Positions 10,308 through 21,909 are shown, numbered from the stretch's first letter. The stretch: DNA of 64,000 bases from Batillaria attramentaria (GCA_018292915.2 JACVVK020000444.1:62001-126000); one strand, 5' to 3'. Notes: generated by a model not told the origin, from the letters alone. A program made the numbers and translations.

Positions 10308-10660
10308 TGCCCTGTTTCAGAGATTATTGCCTGTATAAGTTGTCTCCCTTGCCGCAGCAAGTTCGCATTTTTCGTCGCAGAGCACGAAGTGTGGGTAGGT
10401 GGCTTGTTTTTTTTTTCTTTCTTAGTGATTAGGGGGAGCCGGGGTGGTCGAATGGTAGAGCGTTGGACTTCTAATGCTCGGGTCGTGAGTTCGATCCCGG
10501 CTGGGGCCAAATATTTGTGCTGGCTTTTTCATCGTTGCCCCGTCTTTGATATCACCCTATGTGGTGGAAAAGGACGTTAAACCCCCAAACACCCACCCAC
10601 CCTTCTTAGTGATTAGTTGTCTCGGCCCGGGTCTCGGTTAGCCTGTTTCGGGTCATTACA
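10308..10660. repeat. Deleted relative of the palindromic element, interrupted by a SINE
   Basis: 10308-10390 matches the centre of the 17.5 kb palindrome (CCTGTTTC..AGATTATT, GCATTTTTCGT, AGAGCACGAAG). On the far side of the SINE, 10603-10660 matches the outer right arm (CTTCTTAG..., GGTCTCGGTTAGCC against GGTTTCGGTTAGCC). The stretch between them in the full element is missing. Relationship is clear for the inner part and moderate for the outer part. Confidence 0.55.
10433..10602 (+). mobile_element. SINE family S1, full-length copy with 14 bp target duplication
   Basis: About 170 bp. The tRNA-like head runs GGGGAGCCGGGGTGGTCGAA ... with a pol III box A (TGGTCGAATGGTAGAG), an anticodon-loop-like ACTTCTAAT as in tRNA-Arg(UCU), and box B GTTCGATCC. 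The body has CCAAATATTTGTGCTGGC and TGATATCACCCTATGTGG. It ends GGACGTTAAACCCC and an (ACCC)n tail. TTCTTAGTGATTAG is repeated exactly at 10419-10432 and 10603-10616. Frames read through it are not genes. Reverse transcription would depend on a partner LINE, not identified here. Confidence 0.97.
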
Positions 10661-11180
10661 GAGGGTAAACGTATTGAAACCCGATGGTACAGAGTTGCGA
10701 GAACCCAAAGTTTTAACCGGATGCATTACATGTGCAAGTTTGAAGGCTTTCTTTAACAGCTACAGGAAAAAAAAAAATCTGCATACAATCGGCTTATGGT
10801 AAACGGCTTCAGGGGCTTCGGTTTGGCTAAGCATGTCTCTTAGGAGGGCTCAGGAATGGCGCAGTAAAGGGAAGGAGCAGACTAGTTTAGGGGAAGAACA
10901 CCGACGCAATTTTGAGTTCTTGGTCCCATTTTGTGTAATTTTTTTTTCTTTCCTCCGGATTTCAGTAAGGAGTGAGGAAAAAATTTCCGAAACTAAATCC
11001 TTTCTCGAATATCTTTTCATTTTTTTCTTGAACTGCTTTTAGTATTCTTCCTGGAGCCCCGAGCGAAGTGACCGAAATTTTGTAACTGTGTCTTTCGTAA
11101 ACAGAATTCTTGCGCAAGACATGCGCAGTGGTAAAAGATAGGCGCACAGTGCATCTGTCACTTTCAGCTCCACCACCACC

Positions 11181-11213
<33 letters not shown>

Positions 11214-13080
11214 AGCAGGCGCCTATTCGCAAGATCTCCAGCTAATCAGTTTCAAATATCAAAAGTGTAGTTTTTTTATGAAAGAAACAAAATGATTGTA
11301 CTGCTTACATCCTCCAGCGATTAATGGAATATTGAAATTTTATCATGCACATTAATTTTTATTATTTTTTTCCTCCACCCTTCCACCTCAGCTCTCTTTT
11401 TTATATTTGATTCGAGGGTAAACTCAGAAGCCGAGATATCTCTCATTGGGTGTTATCTGATTTACACCTCACAGACTTCGAATTAAAACGCCGTAAACGT
11501 CAGCTGAAATCGCACGCATGTCCATCAAAAAAAGTTCGAAGTGTGGTAACGGTATATGGCTTTGATCACGTGATCGGCAGGCGGGATTATTAAGAGATGA
11601 AAACAGGTCCCGAGTCGCGTCCCTTGAGGCTATCAAGTTTTGATTTCACCGCGTGTCTTTGTCACGTGGTCTCCAGCGCATGCGCCGCGCGAGCTGTTCC
11701 CAGCCGTCGCCAGCGAGGCTTGCGTGCCGACATGCTGGTGACTGGGTTTTTAACGGACACAAAATGCGTTCTGTGGGACGTGTCCCTAGAGTAAAACGTC
11801 TGGGTTCAACTTGTCATTGTCAGGGTTTCTCGTGTCAGAAGCGGCATTCCGGCACTCTGGCCCATTCCCTGTGGTTTTCTCAGTTTAAAGTTATCTGATG
11901 AAAAAGTGCGACCTGGTCGTGTTTGTGTCTCCATTTTATTCACAGTCTCCTATCCTGGCGTGGCCAATTTTTATGTGGTCCTCTCTCTCTCTCTCTCTCT
12001 CTCTCTCCGGTGTTTTATAAATTCCCAGATGAGCCTTTGGAGTCGGACAGGCTGAATAAAGTTCACAGAAATGTTTTCACACCAATGTTTGGCCATCTCT
12101 ATCAACTTTTGTTTTAGAGTTGAATTTTTGTTTTTATTGTATTTACCCACACTAGATATTGATTTTGTTTTGTTTTGTTTTGTTTTGTTATTGTTTTTTT
12201 GTTTTTTTTTGTAACTTATAAACTTCACTATGACAGATGCAAGCTGTGCATAGGTAATGCAAATTTGCGTGGGGGTGGTTTTTGCCGATGAGTCACAAAT
12301 GACATTGTGACGCTCAGGGACCGCACAATGGCTGAAATATTTATGACGCATATTTCCAGATCACGGTGTTAGTAAGAGAAAAGTGCTGACCAGGGTGTAG
12401 AAGGCGTGGCTACGACTTCCAGTGATGTTGTTGGGTCCGCTTCCCTGCGGGGATCAGGATAACTTCTGATAATGTCACGGTCTGTTCACAGGTTATGTCA
12501 TACTGTCGGCTGTTGCAGGGAACTTCGCGGTCAGTTCAGTCAGCAGGGAGATGTGGATAGGCAGGATGTGTGGGTATGGGGGAGTAACCGGGGTGGGTGG
12601 GGTGGGTGTGTGTGTGTGGGGGGGGGAGGGGTATAGCGTGGTGGGGGGGGGGGGGATGAGAGGAGGGTGATTGTGATGGTGGGTGGATCTGTCGAAAAGA
12701 CAATCCAAGGTTCATGACTGTGAAAAAAGTCCAAAACAAACCAAACAAAAAACCAAACCACAACACAACACAACACAACACAACAAAGAACCAAGCCAAA
12801 CCCACAAATTTAAACGTATGACATACTGTTTTTTGTTGTTGTTTTTTTCACTTCGGAAGGTTTAAATTACAATTTTCAACACAGTTTAGTTTCTTGTCTA
12901 CGTTGTCACCACGAGACAGCCGTTTGGCACTTACACGCTGTGTGAAAACAAACAATCTGTCAGTACGTCGACTGACATTTCAAGCAAAATGCTACCACTC
13001 TCGCAGTTTTAAAAGGTCGATACACCGGTAACTACAGCCCTAACAAAGAAGACAACTGAAACGCCTCTGTTTACTGACGG
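10661..13080. other. Non-coding stretch with simple repeats
   Basis: Holds (TC)n at 11177-11214 and 11981-12006, a TTTTG pentamer repeat at 12160-12190, G-rich tracts at 12590-12660 and (AACAC)n at 12760-12785. None of the open frames is convincing. Confidence 0.6.
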
Positions 13081-13260
13081 ACTTTAATTTCGCCACGACG
13101 CAATTTTCTCTCCTGCGACGTCACAAAATGGTGGCCGCCGATGGCAGAGATACGGGTCTCGCCGCCGAGACCACAGTCCCGGATGTGGTTAACGCCGGGA
13201 GTTATCGCCCGTTTTGTAAACGACGCGCGCGTTCTATTCCGCAGACGCAACGCTTCCGAT
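13081..13260. promoter_or_regulatory. Weak candidate promoter with CRE-like and YY1-like motifs
   Basis: A CpG-rich patch with GACGTCAC (13117-13124, CRE-like) directly followed by AAAATGGTGGCCGCC (YY1-like). A small perfect hairpin GGTCTCG..CGAGACC lies at 13156-13173. No transcript can be attached on either strand; chance clustering in a GC-rich patch is possible. Confidence 0.2.
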
Positions 13261-13999
13261 GCGAGATGACGTGATAATTGGTAATGGAGGCCAGTGACTG
13301 TGACTTGCACGTGCGTCATGATTGATGGTGATGACGTTTAATTGGCGTGTGGTGGCGTCGGGTGGGGGGCAGATTTTTGTAGAGATGGTATACCAATGGG
13401 CGCCAGGTTTGGTCGCGCGGCGGTATTGAATCTGAATGTAATTATGCCGGTACGATTCCGTTTGGTGAAATGTCCGAACTGCAGTACTGGGCCATCGGTT
13501 TTGCATCTTTCTCTATCTTAGGGCCTAGGGAGAAATAGGTTTAGTTGATCTGCTGCGAAACGATGGTCTACACTTCACAGTTTATAGATGGGCATCCAGC
13601 ACCAGTAACTGTTAACTGTTCATCATTGCCTGTGGTAATGCTTGTGCGTAGAGAAACGTCTGTGTACGATTTTTTTTTTTTTTTTGGGGGGGGGGGGATG
13701 TGTAGAGTTGGCGCCAAACAGACCTACCGACCCACTGCCCCCCCCCCCCCCCCCCGCCCCTCCCTCCCTAGCCGCTCAGCATTAGGAGTGCTGGTGCCGA
13801 GGTTATCTCAAGAACTTGAAAGCAGGGGTAACAAGGGGGTTGGTCTTTGCGGATTAGGTTGCTGCTGTTTAGGGAATCTTCCAGGAGCCGAGAATAATTA
13901 TTACACGGTGACTCCACACCAGTCCGCGTCACCTAAGCTCTTCGAAAAGTCCTCGCCCACCATCTTGCATTGCAGATACAAGCTGAACGATCCCAGTCC

Positions 14000-14047
<48 letters not shown>

Positions 14048-14720
14048 GACGGTTGACGGGGGGCCCGGAGATGTTGGGGAGAAACACCGTCCTCCACTTT
14101 AAATTGTTTTACATGCGTTGAAAGTTAATATCTGGCCGTCCCGGCATAAACTGCTAGCGCCACGTCGCCGTCGACAACTTTATTGCCCGGTGGTGGCGGT
14201 CGTTGAGCTGTCACTGATGTTGGTGACGCGCAACCCGACTCCGACCCCCCCGTCTCCTGGAAGAGGTGGGGCGCTTGCGTTACACGGGGAAGTCTTCCAG
14301 CTTGGTGCGGGCAGTGTTGCTGCTGTCCCGGGGGCCAGGGGAGAGAAACTGGATGGCTTTTACCAATCACACTTCTAATTACCGGTAATGGGGCGGGAGA
14401 GCGTGGCCGTGGCTGTACGGCAGGGGAAAGGAAAGGTCCACTGTCGCCACAGGCTGTAGGTGACAGCTTGCTTGTTGTTTCCCTGAAGGCCCCGTGTGTG
14501 GCAGCGGTCCGTGTTCACGGGGGTGTACTCAAAGTAGGCGTGAGTTTTTCTAGTGCTACACAACTTCAAAACGTTTCGAGGATTACTGGCAGGGGGAAAA
14601 AAAAAAAAAAAAACTGCTGGAAATGCCACGTCAGTGACGCACCTTTCTCAGTAACCAGATTTGCCTTTATCACAATGATGCTGTTTAAACAACGTATGGC
14701 ATTCCCTATACGTGTTTTAC
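13261..14720. other. Non-coding stretch with homopolymers
   Basis: T and G runs (13670-13697), a C run (13739-13755), (TC)n at 14002-14040 and an A run near 14597-14613. Open frames of up to 185 codons here are read through the repeats and have no domain. Confidence 0.55.
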
Positions 14721-14721
14721 G

Positions 14722-14891
14722 GGGAGCCGGGGTGGTCGAATGGTAGAGCGTTGGACTTCTAATGCTCGGGTCGTGAGTTCGATCCCGGTTGGGGCCAAAT
14801 ATTTGTGCTGGCTTTTTCATCGTTGCCCCGTCTTTGATATCACCCTATGTGGTGGAAAAGGACGTTAAACCCCCAAACACCCACCCACCCA
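14722..14891 (+). mobile_element. SINE family S1, full-length copy with up to 18 bp target duplication
   Basis: Almost identical to the 10433-10602 copy, including box A, the ACTTCTAAT loop, box B, the internal body and the (ACCC)n tail. CCCTATACGTGTTTTACG occurs at 14704-14721 and 14892-14909; the first Cs could belong to the SINE tail. Near identity between copies suggests recent activity. Confidence 0.97.
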
Positions 14892-14963
14892 CCCTATACG
14901 TGTTTTACGAAGGACGCCGTATAGTGTTTTAACATAAAGCAGTAGTTGCGTAACTGACATGTC

Positions 14964-15050
14964 GCATTTTTTATTTTTTTATTTTATTTTTATTTTATTT
15001 TATTTTTTATTTTTTTTATTTTATTTTATTTTTTTTTTTTGGGGGGGGGG
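14964..15050. repeat. (ATTTT)n simple repeat ending in T and G runs
   Basis: Interrupted TATTTTATTTT repeat followed by about 12 T and 10 G. Non-coding. Confidence 0.9.
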
Positions 15051-15280
15051 GTACTGCCCCTCAACTATAGCCTTTTGTGTGGATCACGAGCCTATAACTA
15101 TATACACATCTTCAGGCTGTAGTAACATAAATAATTATTAGTAAAAGTCAGTTTCACACCGATAAACAACCGCTTTCTTTCTAACCGACAAGTGGACATC
15201 CAATGTGTTTCTCCGCCGTTACTCATACTGTTTGATTTTGAAAAGAAGAAGAAGAAGAAGAAGAACAACAACAACAACAA

Positions 15281-15530
15281 CGCGGTGCTTCCGCTTGGAA
15301 AGCGCTGAAATGAAGGTGCTGCCATTTGAAAAAACCAAAACAAAACAAAATAAAACAAAACGCTGTGCTACCATTGCGTGGAACACACTGAAATAAAAGT
15401 CCCGGTATATGGGACAAGACAAAAACAACAACAAAAACTACAAAATCAAAAACAAAAACCACGCTGGTGTTGCTGCCCTGCATGGAAAACGCTGAAATGA
15501 AGGTGTTGCCATTTGGAAAAACGCGGTGCT
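15281..15530. repeat. Degenerate tandem repeat, 80-100 bp unit with A-rich spacers
   Basis: Units start at 15281, 15361, 15462 and (partial) 15522, each with CGCGGTGCT or CGCTGTGCT, then TGGAAA-like and CGCTGAAATGAAGGTG blocks, then an AAAAC/AAC-rich spacer of variable length. It is preceded by (GAA)n-(CAA)n at 15240-15280. Confidence 0.7.
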
Positions 15531-16077
15531 ATTGATCTGACAAAGTACAGAGCTCAACAGATGCAACTCTTGGAAACTTTTGAAGCAGCGTAACATCAGA
15601 GAAGCCCCCGTCCGTTTTCTGTAGCACCCGTGGTGCGTGGCAGCGTACGTGTTTGTGTCTTGCGCCAGACGTCACCTCAGCTCTCATTCTGGCTTCATCA
15701 CGCCGGAGGGGGATGCTCATTTGCGTTGTAACTCGTTTCCAAGCTCGTTTTGGCTGTTTTGGGGTTACTGTTTCTCCTTTGTCCGGAGAAGGCGTTGGAG
15801 ACTTTCGATTCGCTGTTGTTCCGGCTGGACCCGTTTTTGGATCTGTTTGCTGTTTTTCTCTTGGTTTCTGTTGGGGATATATTTGTTTTTTGTAGAGGGG
15901 AAAACAACGACAACAACAACAACTATAACGACATGTAGTAAACTGAATACATGTATCAGTAGAAAACGTTTGCTTATATCATATTATTCTTGCAATGAAC
16001 ACGATACAACCTCTTCGCGTTGGTGAGGTCGTGTACGCTGTTGATTGCTAGTTCTTGTGGTTGCTCCTTTGGTTGGG
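15531..16077. other. Non-coding stretch, no gene supported
   Basis: Several overlapping open frames on both strands (for example 15637-16026 +) show no domain. A short (CAA)n lies near 15905-15920. Confidence 0.4.
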
Positions 16078-16310
16078 GGGAGCCGGGGTGGCCGAATGGT
16101 AGAGCGTTGAACTTCTAATGCTCGGGTCGTGAGTTCGTATCCCGGCTGGGGCCAAATATTTGTGCTGGCTTTTTTTTTTTTTTTTTTTTTGAACCTCAGT
16201 TGCATGCAGGTCCGCTCCAAGCTGTGCTGGCTTTTTCATCGTTGCCCCGTCGTTGATATCATCCGTATGTGGTGGAAAAGGACGTTAAACACCCCATACC
16301 CCCACCCTCC
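16078..16310 (+). mobile_element. SINE family S1, copy with internal T run and partial duplication
   Basis: Head and box B as in other S1 copies. After GTGCTGGC comes a run of about 20 T, then about 35 foreign bases, then TGTGCTGGCTTTTTC again and the normal 3' half to GGACGTTAAAC. The repeated junction suggests a template switch or a nested insertion. Imperfect flanking similarity (TCCTTTGGTTGG and TCCTTTTGTTGGTTGG) may be the remnant of a target duplication. Confidence 0.9.
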
Positions 16311-17052
16311 TTTTGTTGGTTGGTTAGTTTATTAGTTAGGGTTTAAGGTCCGTGCTACAAGAGTGATCGGAGACTGCCGTAATAGGCAGGTTATGGATGG
16401 GAGGGACACCTACCCTAACTAGACAGTCCAGCTGAACACTATTCAGTCTGGTCAGTATGCTCTGTCGGTCACATTTTGACGTATCCTTGACTGTAGTGGA
16501 CACGTTATACAAACAGATCCCGTTCACACAGCCTGAGGTAAGGTTGTTCCTTTCTCGTCACCAGTTGCTTACATACATGTATATAACTTTGTGGTCTGTT
16601 TTATCGTGCACAGTCTGAAGTCGCCTCAAGACCTCCCGGAAGGAAACACTGCAGTATTCATGTATGTCTGCAATCTCTGCGATCGCACAAATTCCCAAAA
16701 TTAATTTGTAATAATGACATGTAGCCACTCTCCTGCGACGTTTTTTTGACACTGGAAATATGAGCGGAGGCAGAAAATGACCACAAAACCCACCAAGGGT
16801 CTGCTTATTCTACAGATGGTAATTTTGATACTTACAACCGTCTGCGAAGATCTATTAAGGATTGTCGGTTCGTCTGGCACGTTCCAGAAAGTGTCTGGGT
16901 CTGTGACTGATTGCTGGCAGCCCCTCAGTCCTGGAACCATCTGCAGGATGTGGCGCTGAAGTCACCGTACTGTTCGTTGGTTGAGCCGTCCTGCTTAAAA
17001 TTACTTTGTTCATTTAGGCTTACAGTGCAGTTAAGGTCAGCTGGGTGCATGG

Positions 17053-17053
<1 letters not shown>
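16311..17053. other. Non-coding stretch, nothing recognised
   Basis: No gene, RNA or repeat family identified. Open frames are short and without domains. Confidence 0.4.
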
Positions 17054-17145
<92 letters not shown>

Positions 17146-17160
17146 TGTGAGAGAGAGAGA

Positions 17161-17226
<66 letters not shown>
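17054..17226. repeat. Compound microsatellite (GT)n-(GA)n-(GACA)n
   Basis: About 95 bases of GT with two AT interruptions, then GA, then GACA. Polypurine on the + strand in its second half. Reading frames through it give Val-Cys or Arg-Glu repeats and are artefacts. Confidence 0.95.
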
Positions 17227-17529
17227 GACAGAGTGCGCGTGCACCCGCGAGGGGGGTGTAAGGGGGGTAGGGGTGGGGGGGGGGGAGGTCAGAATCAAGA
17301 AGATGGTGGAGATGGTTTTGAAAATCAGTTGTTGCTACGAACGCGTTTCCTGCCTGTTTTGTAGTCTTTTTTTGCTTGCCTTTTCCTTAAAACAAAGACC
17401 CCATTGCTACAGTTTTTAGACTCACAGATCGTTCTGAGCTGTTTTGGTGGTGCCTAGAATCACACCACGAAGACACATTCATAAATACATGCACACACAG
17501 GTTTGCGTTCAGCTGGTTGGAGCCAACAC

Positions 17530-18145
17530 AACCCTGTTCCGGGACCGTCGCTTCACTAGGCCCCTACGACGACGTCCAAATAGGGCTAACCGAGACCGAG
17601 CCGAGCTAAGTGATACCTAAGAAGGATAAAACAAAAATACTCGGTGACAAGGAAAGTGGACAGTTGCGAACAACTTTGAGGTCCCAGTGATATTTCACAG
17701 TGTGCAGAGAAGCGGTGAAAACTGTCGCATTTTACCAGCACAGTACATTTTCAGCCTGTTTCGAGATTATTTCCTGCATGAGTTGTCCCCCGTGCATACA
17801 CAGACCCGCAGCAAGCATGCATTTTTCGTGAGAGCTTTGTGCTCTGCCACGAAAAATGCGTGCTTGTTGCGGCAAGGGAGACATCTCATGCAGACAATAC
17901 TCTCTAAACAGGCTGAAAATGTACTGTGCTGGTGAATGCGACAGTTTCCATCGCTTCTGTGCACACCGTGAAATAACACGGGGACCTCAAAGTTGTTCGC
18001 AACTGTCCACTTTCCTTGTCACCGAGTATTTTTTTTTTGTGTGTTTTTTCCTTCTTAGGTATCACTTAGCTCGGCTGGGTTTCGGTTAGCCCGATTTGAA
18101 CATCGTCGCAGGGGCCTAGAGAAGCGACGGTCTCGGAACAGGGTT
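17530..18145. mobile_element. Foldback (palindromic) transposable element, 616 bp, with 11 bp target duplication
   Basis: The whole element is an imperfect palindrome centred near 17838. It begins AACCCTGTTCC (17530) and ends GGAACAGGGTT (18145). Mirrored blocks along both arms include CCGTCGCTTC/GAAGCGACGG, ACTCGGTGACAAGGAAAGTG/CACTTTCCTTGTCACCGAGT, AACTTTGAGGTCCC/GGGACCTCAAAGTT and CAGTACATTTTCAGCCTGTT with its complement. The centre is AGAGC-TTTGT-GCTCT. GGAGCCAACAC flanks both ends (17519-17529 and 18146-18156). No transposase is encoded; frames on both strands are mirror readings. An 11 bp duplication fits Mutator-like or foldback elements but the class is inferred. Confidence 0.93.
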
Positions 18146-19159
18146 GGAGCCAACACCCAGTAACCGGTGACAGTGTTGTTGAGGACAATCGACAAACACG
18201 GCGGACGTCGTACACGGACAGTTAAGTTTTTTCTCGTTTGCAAAGCCGTTAAACGTCAGCGCGTTGCAATCGGAGCCACAGTAATCTGTAAGATAGGCTA
18301 TTTTGGGCGGACAGGCTCAAGCACAAGCTCAAATGTTCCAAAACAGAATTCTCCCTATATAAAGCCTTGTCGTGGTAGCAATGGTTTCTTTAACTTATTG
18401 TCTTCCTCGGGAAGAAGTTATATCCTGTGATCGCGTGTTTCAAGTCGCTTATTCAAAGTAACGATCTTTAGAAGAAAAAAAAATACAAGTTTTCAGTCTG
18501 TTGTTACACAGTTTCGTGTAATCTCACTTCAACCAGGGCAATCTGTGTTCAGTGCACGTTTCGGGGAGAAAAAGCGCCTGTTTTGTCCTGTCGGTTTCAA
18601 ACATTAAATTAAGAAGAAGGGGAAAAAATCGTTACTTTGAATTCAACAATCGAAATTGGGAATCAGAGAGCGAAAGGAATACCAGATAGCAGGGCTTGGA
18701 CGGGAGATTAGCCCTTTGAGATAAGGCGGCGGGTCAAATAGGGTCACTGGATCGTTTTTTCTCTCATTTCCCCTGTCCATTAATGTTGCCACAGAACAAC
18801 GCGGGCTGGAAAGGGGCAACCGCTTGATTCCACAGCCATGCGCGAACTTCGGAATCCTAAACAGCGGGTAGAGAAGGATCAATTTCACGAACAGTTCTAA
18901 TTCAAGGCTCATGTGCCTGTTTAGTCTTCTAAGTTCATTTCAGTCGTCAGTTCAGTCGACAGTTCGATTCAAGATGGCGCTTCAGTACTCGGAAAAGTCC
19001 ATATGCACTCCACTGAACCAGTCTCTTAGAATCAGGTGTCCTCAGCGTCGCCTTTGATTCAGGGTTCAAGATTGTCTCTTATTGTTTTGGGCGTGGGCGG
19101 TACAATATAGAACATCCACCAGGACAAATTGCTACTGAATCAGTTTTCGTGAACGCACA
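18146..19159. other. Non-coding stretch, nothing recognised
   Basis: No credible gene; the open frame at 18643-18912 (-) has no domain. Confidence 0.4.
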
Positions 19160-19520
19160 AACACAAAGATTCAAAGATTTTATTCCTTTCTCCCCATTTG
19201 GGGTATGGAGGAATGTCAAGTAATGCATCATACATGATTCTTATACGTACAGAATTACAAAAACACATGCAGGACGGAAGAAACCACAACAGTCCAAACT
19301 GCACATCGCATATGTTACAAAAGAACAAACAAAAACAATAGTGCACGTGTGTGAGGTGAAACATGTAAACATAGTTACAAACATATCTACATGACATACT
19401 AGACGATTTTACTATTTCTTTTAAAAAAAAAAAAAACAGTAGTGCAAGTGTATGAGGTGAAACATGTCAACATAGTTACAAACATATCTACACGACATAC
19501 TAGACGCTTTTACTATTTCT
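19160..19520 (-). repeat. Retroposon 3' end plus an internal 100 bp tandem duplication
   Basis: On the minus strand the left end reads GGGGAGAAAGGAATAAAATC followed by TTTGAATCTTTG, like the tail of an L2/CR1-type element. Inside, about 85 bases starting TAGTGCACGTG (19339) recur at TAGTGCAAGTG (19439) with few differences, separated by an A run. Confidence 0.6.
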
Positions 19521-20518
19521 AATGAATTTTGCCAGACTTAGCCATGTTTTCTTTGGTAGTTCTAGTGACATGTACCTGCAGAAATTAAAAGATGAAATTG
19601 GTCAACAACAGTGCAGTGATCAGGAACCACTTTCAAGCAAAAGATACACCCAGAGTGTTAACTGGGACTCAAAGCCATTTAACTGATATTCCCTTTTTCC
19701 GTATGACGGCAGCTATCAAAGGCCTATGCGCCTGTCAAATCCATATAAAATCTCAGCAAGGTGAAGGCCATGCAAACTGTTGTGGGGCTTTATTGCCTGA
19801 AATTAAGAATACCAGAGACACTTTACGTGGGTTGCTGATAGATAGTGATAAGAGCTTTACAAACATACTCTTTTGAATGACCTCGACCCATATCACAAGT
19901 GAGTCATGGAGGCTTCTGCCTGTCTGTTTGTTTTTTTCCTAATGCCGATAGATACATTCCATAAGAATATGGTTCTATTGTTCACCGTACGACCGTTGCT
20001 TTGGTTTCGCGAATAGCGACCAGCGGCAAAGTGGACTTAAAAAAGGGGGAAAAGGAAAATGCATTCATGACAAATTCCGAGCAGCGTTGCAGCGCAGCAA
20101 AACCGATCGAAACCTATCACTCGTGCCGATTACACGGCATTTTCTCTCTAATTCCTTGTGAGCAGTCAGTCTTCTGTTGCGCGGCACCTTAAATCGGAAA
20201 ACAGTGGGAGAAGGAACCCTGCCGTCTTTCCAAAATTATGTTTAGGGGAGAGAACATGAAGCAGTAACAGCACGGTTCCTCCACGGAGAGCAGAGGATAT
20301 TTCCCAAGGAAGAGGCATGAATAGAAATATTAATGGCAGTTTTTTTTGTTTTTTTTTTTTCGGGAGCAGGAACAATTACTGTGGAATGAATAGTTGTAGG
20401 AGTTTCCTGGCGTCCGTGCGACGAGCATTTTGCGCAGGCGGTAGGAGCGAGCGAGAGATGGCGGTGTAAGGTGGTTTGCATAATTGCAACATAATGGCGG
20501 TGTCAAAGAGAAATGGCT
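19521..20518. other. Non-coding stretch, nothing recognised
   Basis: Open frames (for example 19592-19876 +) lack domains. A T run lies at 20340-20360. Confidence 0.4.
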
Positions 20519-20735
20519 CTCTCTCTCTCTCTCTCTCTCTCTGCCGCCCCCCCCCCTCTCTCTCTCTCTCTCTGCGCCTCTCTCTCTCTCTCTCTTGCGC
20601 GCGGCGTCAAGCCCTAAATAACTCACTCACTCACTCACTCTCTCTCTCTCTCTGCCCCCCCCCCCCACCCCCCTCTCTCTGCCCCCCCCCCTTTCTCTCT
20701 CTCTCTGCCCCCCCCCCCCTCTCTCTCTCTCTCTT
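20519..20735. repeat. TC-rich and C-run cluster with embedded retroposon tail
   Basis: Repeated (TC)n blocks alternate with C runs. Within it, about 20594-20640 reads GCGCGGCGTCAAGCCCTAAA then TAACTCACTCACTCACTC, which is the 3' terminus and (ACTC)n tail of the family also seen at 22893, 30298 and 31110, here on the + strand and severely 5'-truncated. Confidence 0.75.
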
Positions 20736-20958
20736 GATCACGGAGTGACAGCGCACGCAAGAATACTGATGTGTATGGACGATCAGAAAAATACAGGGTA
20801 AAGTGAAAGGAGCGAAGAAATAAATAATTATACTTCTGTCAGAAGATGAATTTCTCTGTCAACGGAGGCAGGTTGTTTTCTGTCAAACCAAAATATGCGT
20901 TTCCATAGAGGATCCGACTGGCTCGCCCCCCCCCCCCCCCCCGTCCGTGCGTGTGCGT

Positions 20959-21003
<45 letters not shown>

Positions 21004-21909
21004 CTCGTCTTCTCTTTAATGTTGTATTTTCAATGCCACGTTCACAACTAAGCATTTTTTTAATCACGCAAAGGCCAAACAAATCGTTTTCACCTTGTGG
21101 GCTTTCCTAGGTTCGGTCAGAATATTCGCAAAACACTTTTTGCCGCAAGCATGAACATAAAGGATGCAGTATTATCAGTTAACTAATGATTTATTTAAAA
21201 ATAAAGTTCAAACATGAAAGAATGTTTGTAGAATTACGGGAATAACATTCTACGGGGGGAAAAATCTTACGAAAGGGAAAAGTCTGTCACGTTGATAGAA
21301 CCCATCACGGCCGATGCTCTTTTTCGGTTCATGCACGGTTTAAAGAATTTCACGAGATCAAAGACTTAAACCGTGAGAGGAATGGAATAGGAGAGAAATG
21401 GAAAAAAAAACCAAAAAACAAAAAACAAAAAAACGAGCAGCTTAGCAAACGGGAAGGAAAGAATTAGAAATCAAATATACGCATTTTTATGTAGAAGGCG
21501 TCAGGGCGGTTTTATAATTATTCTGTGACGGAGGCACGTTGCACTGGTTCTTCTTCTCCTTCTTCTTCTCCATTTCTAGTGTTATTTCTACTTTTCTTCC
21601 TCTCGCTATCTGCATTCAGATTGGCCTCCGAGAAAATCCCACCCTCCAGAATACCAAACAAGGGCCGGGAACCCATTACTGGACAATAATTAACGACGCA
21701 TCAGTGAAAACGGTTCTCTGCCCCTTTTTGCTGACACGGCTTGGCTGCTCTCCCTTGAGAGGTCACATTGCCACGCCCCTTTCGCCAGGGTTCGCTTCCC
21801 AAGGGTGATGGCGGCGAGTGGTTTTCTGTAGGGTTGTCTGAAAATGGATTTCGATTCATTTTTTGGTGGTAGGAAACTGGGAGCTCGCTAGAAAAGAGGG
21901 CGAGAGCCG

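Noticed and set aside
10433..10508. A tRNA gene with box A and box B
   Set aside because: It is the head of the S1 SINE: same sequence in many copies, followed by a common body and tail, with target duplications.
13545..14102. 185-codon open frame
   Set aside because: It runs through G, C and (TC)n tracts; the length comes from simple repeats without stops.
17687..17979. Open frames on both strands within the palindrome, with similar peptides
   Set aside because: They are the mirror image of each other caused by the inverted repeat, not genes.
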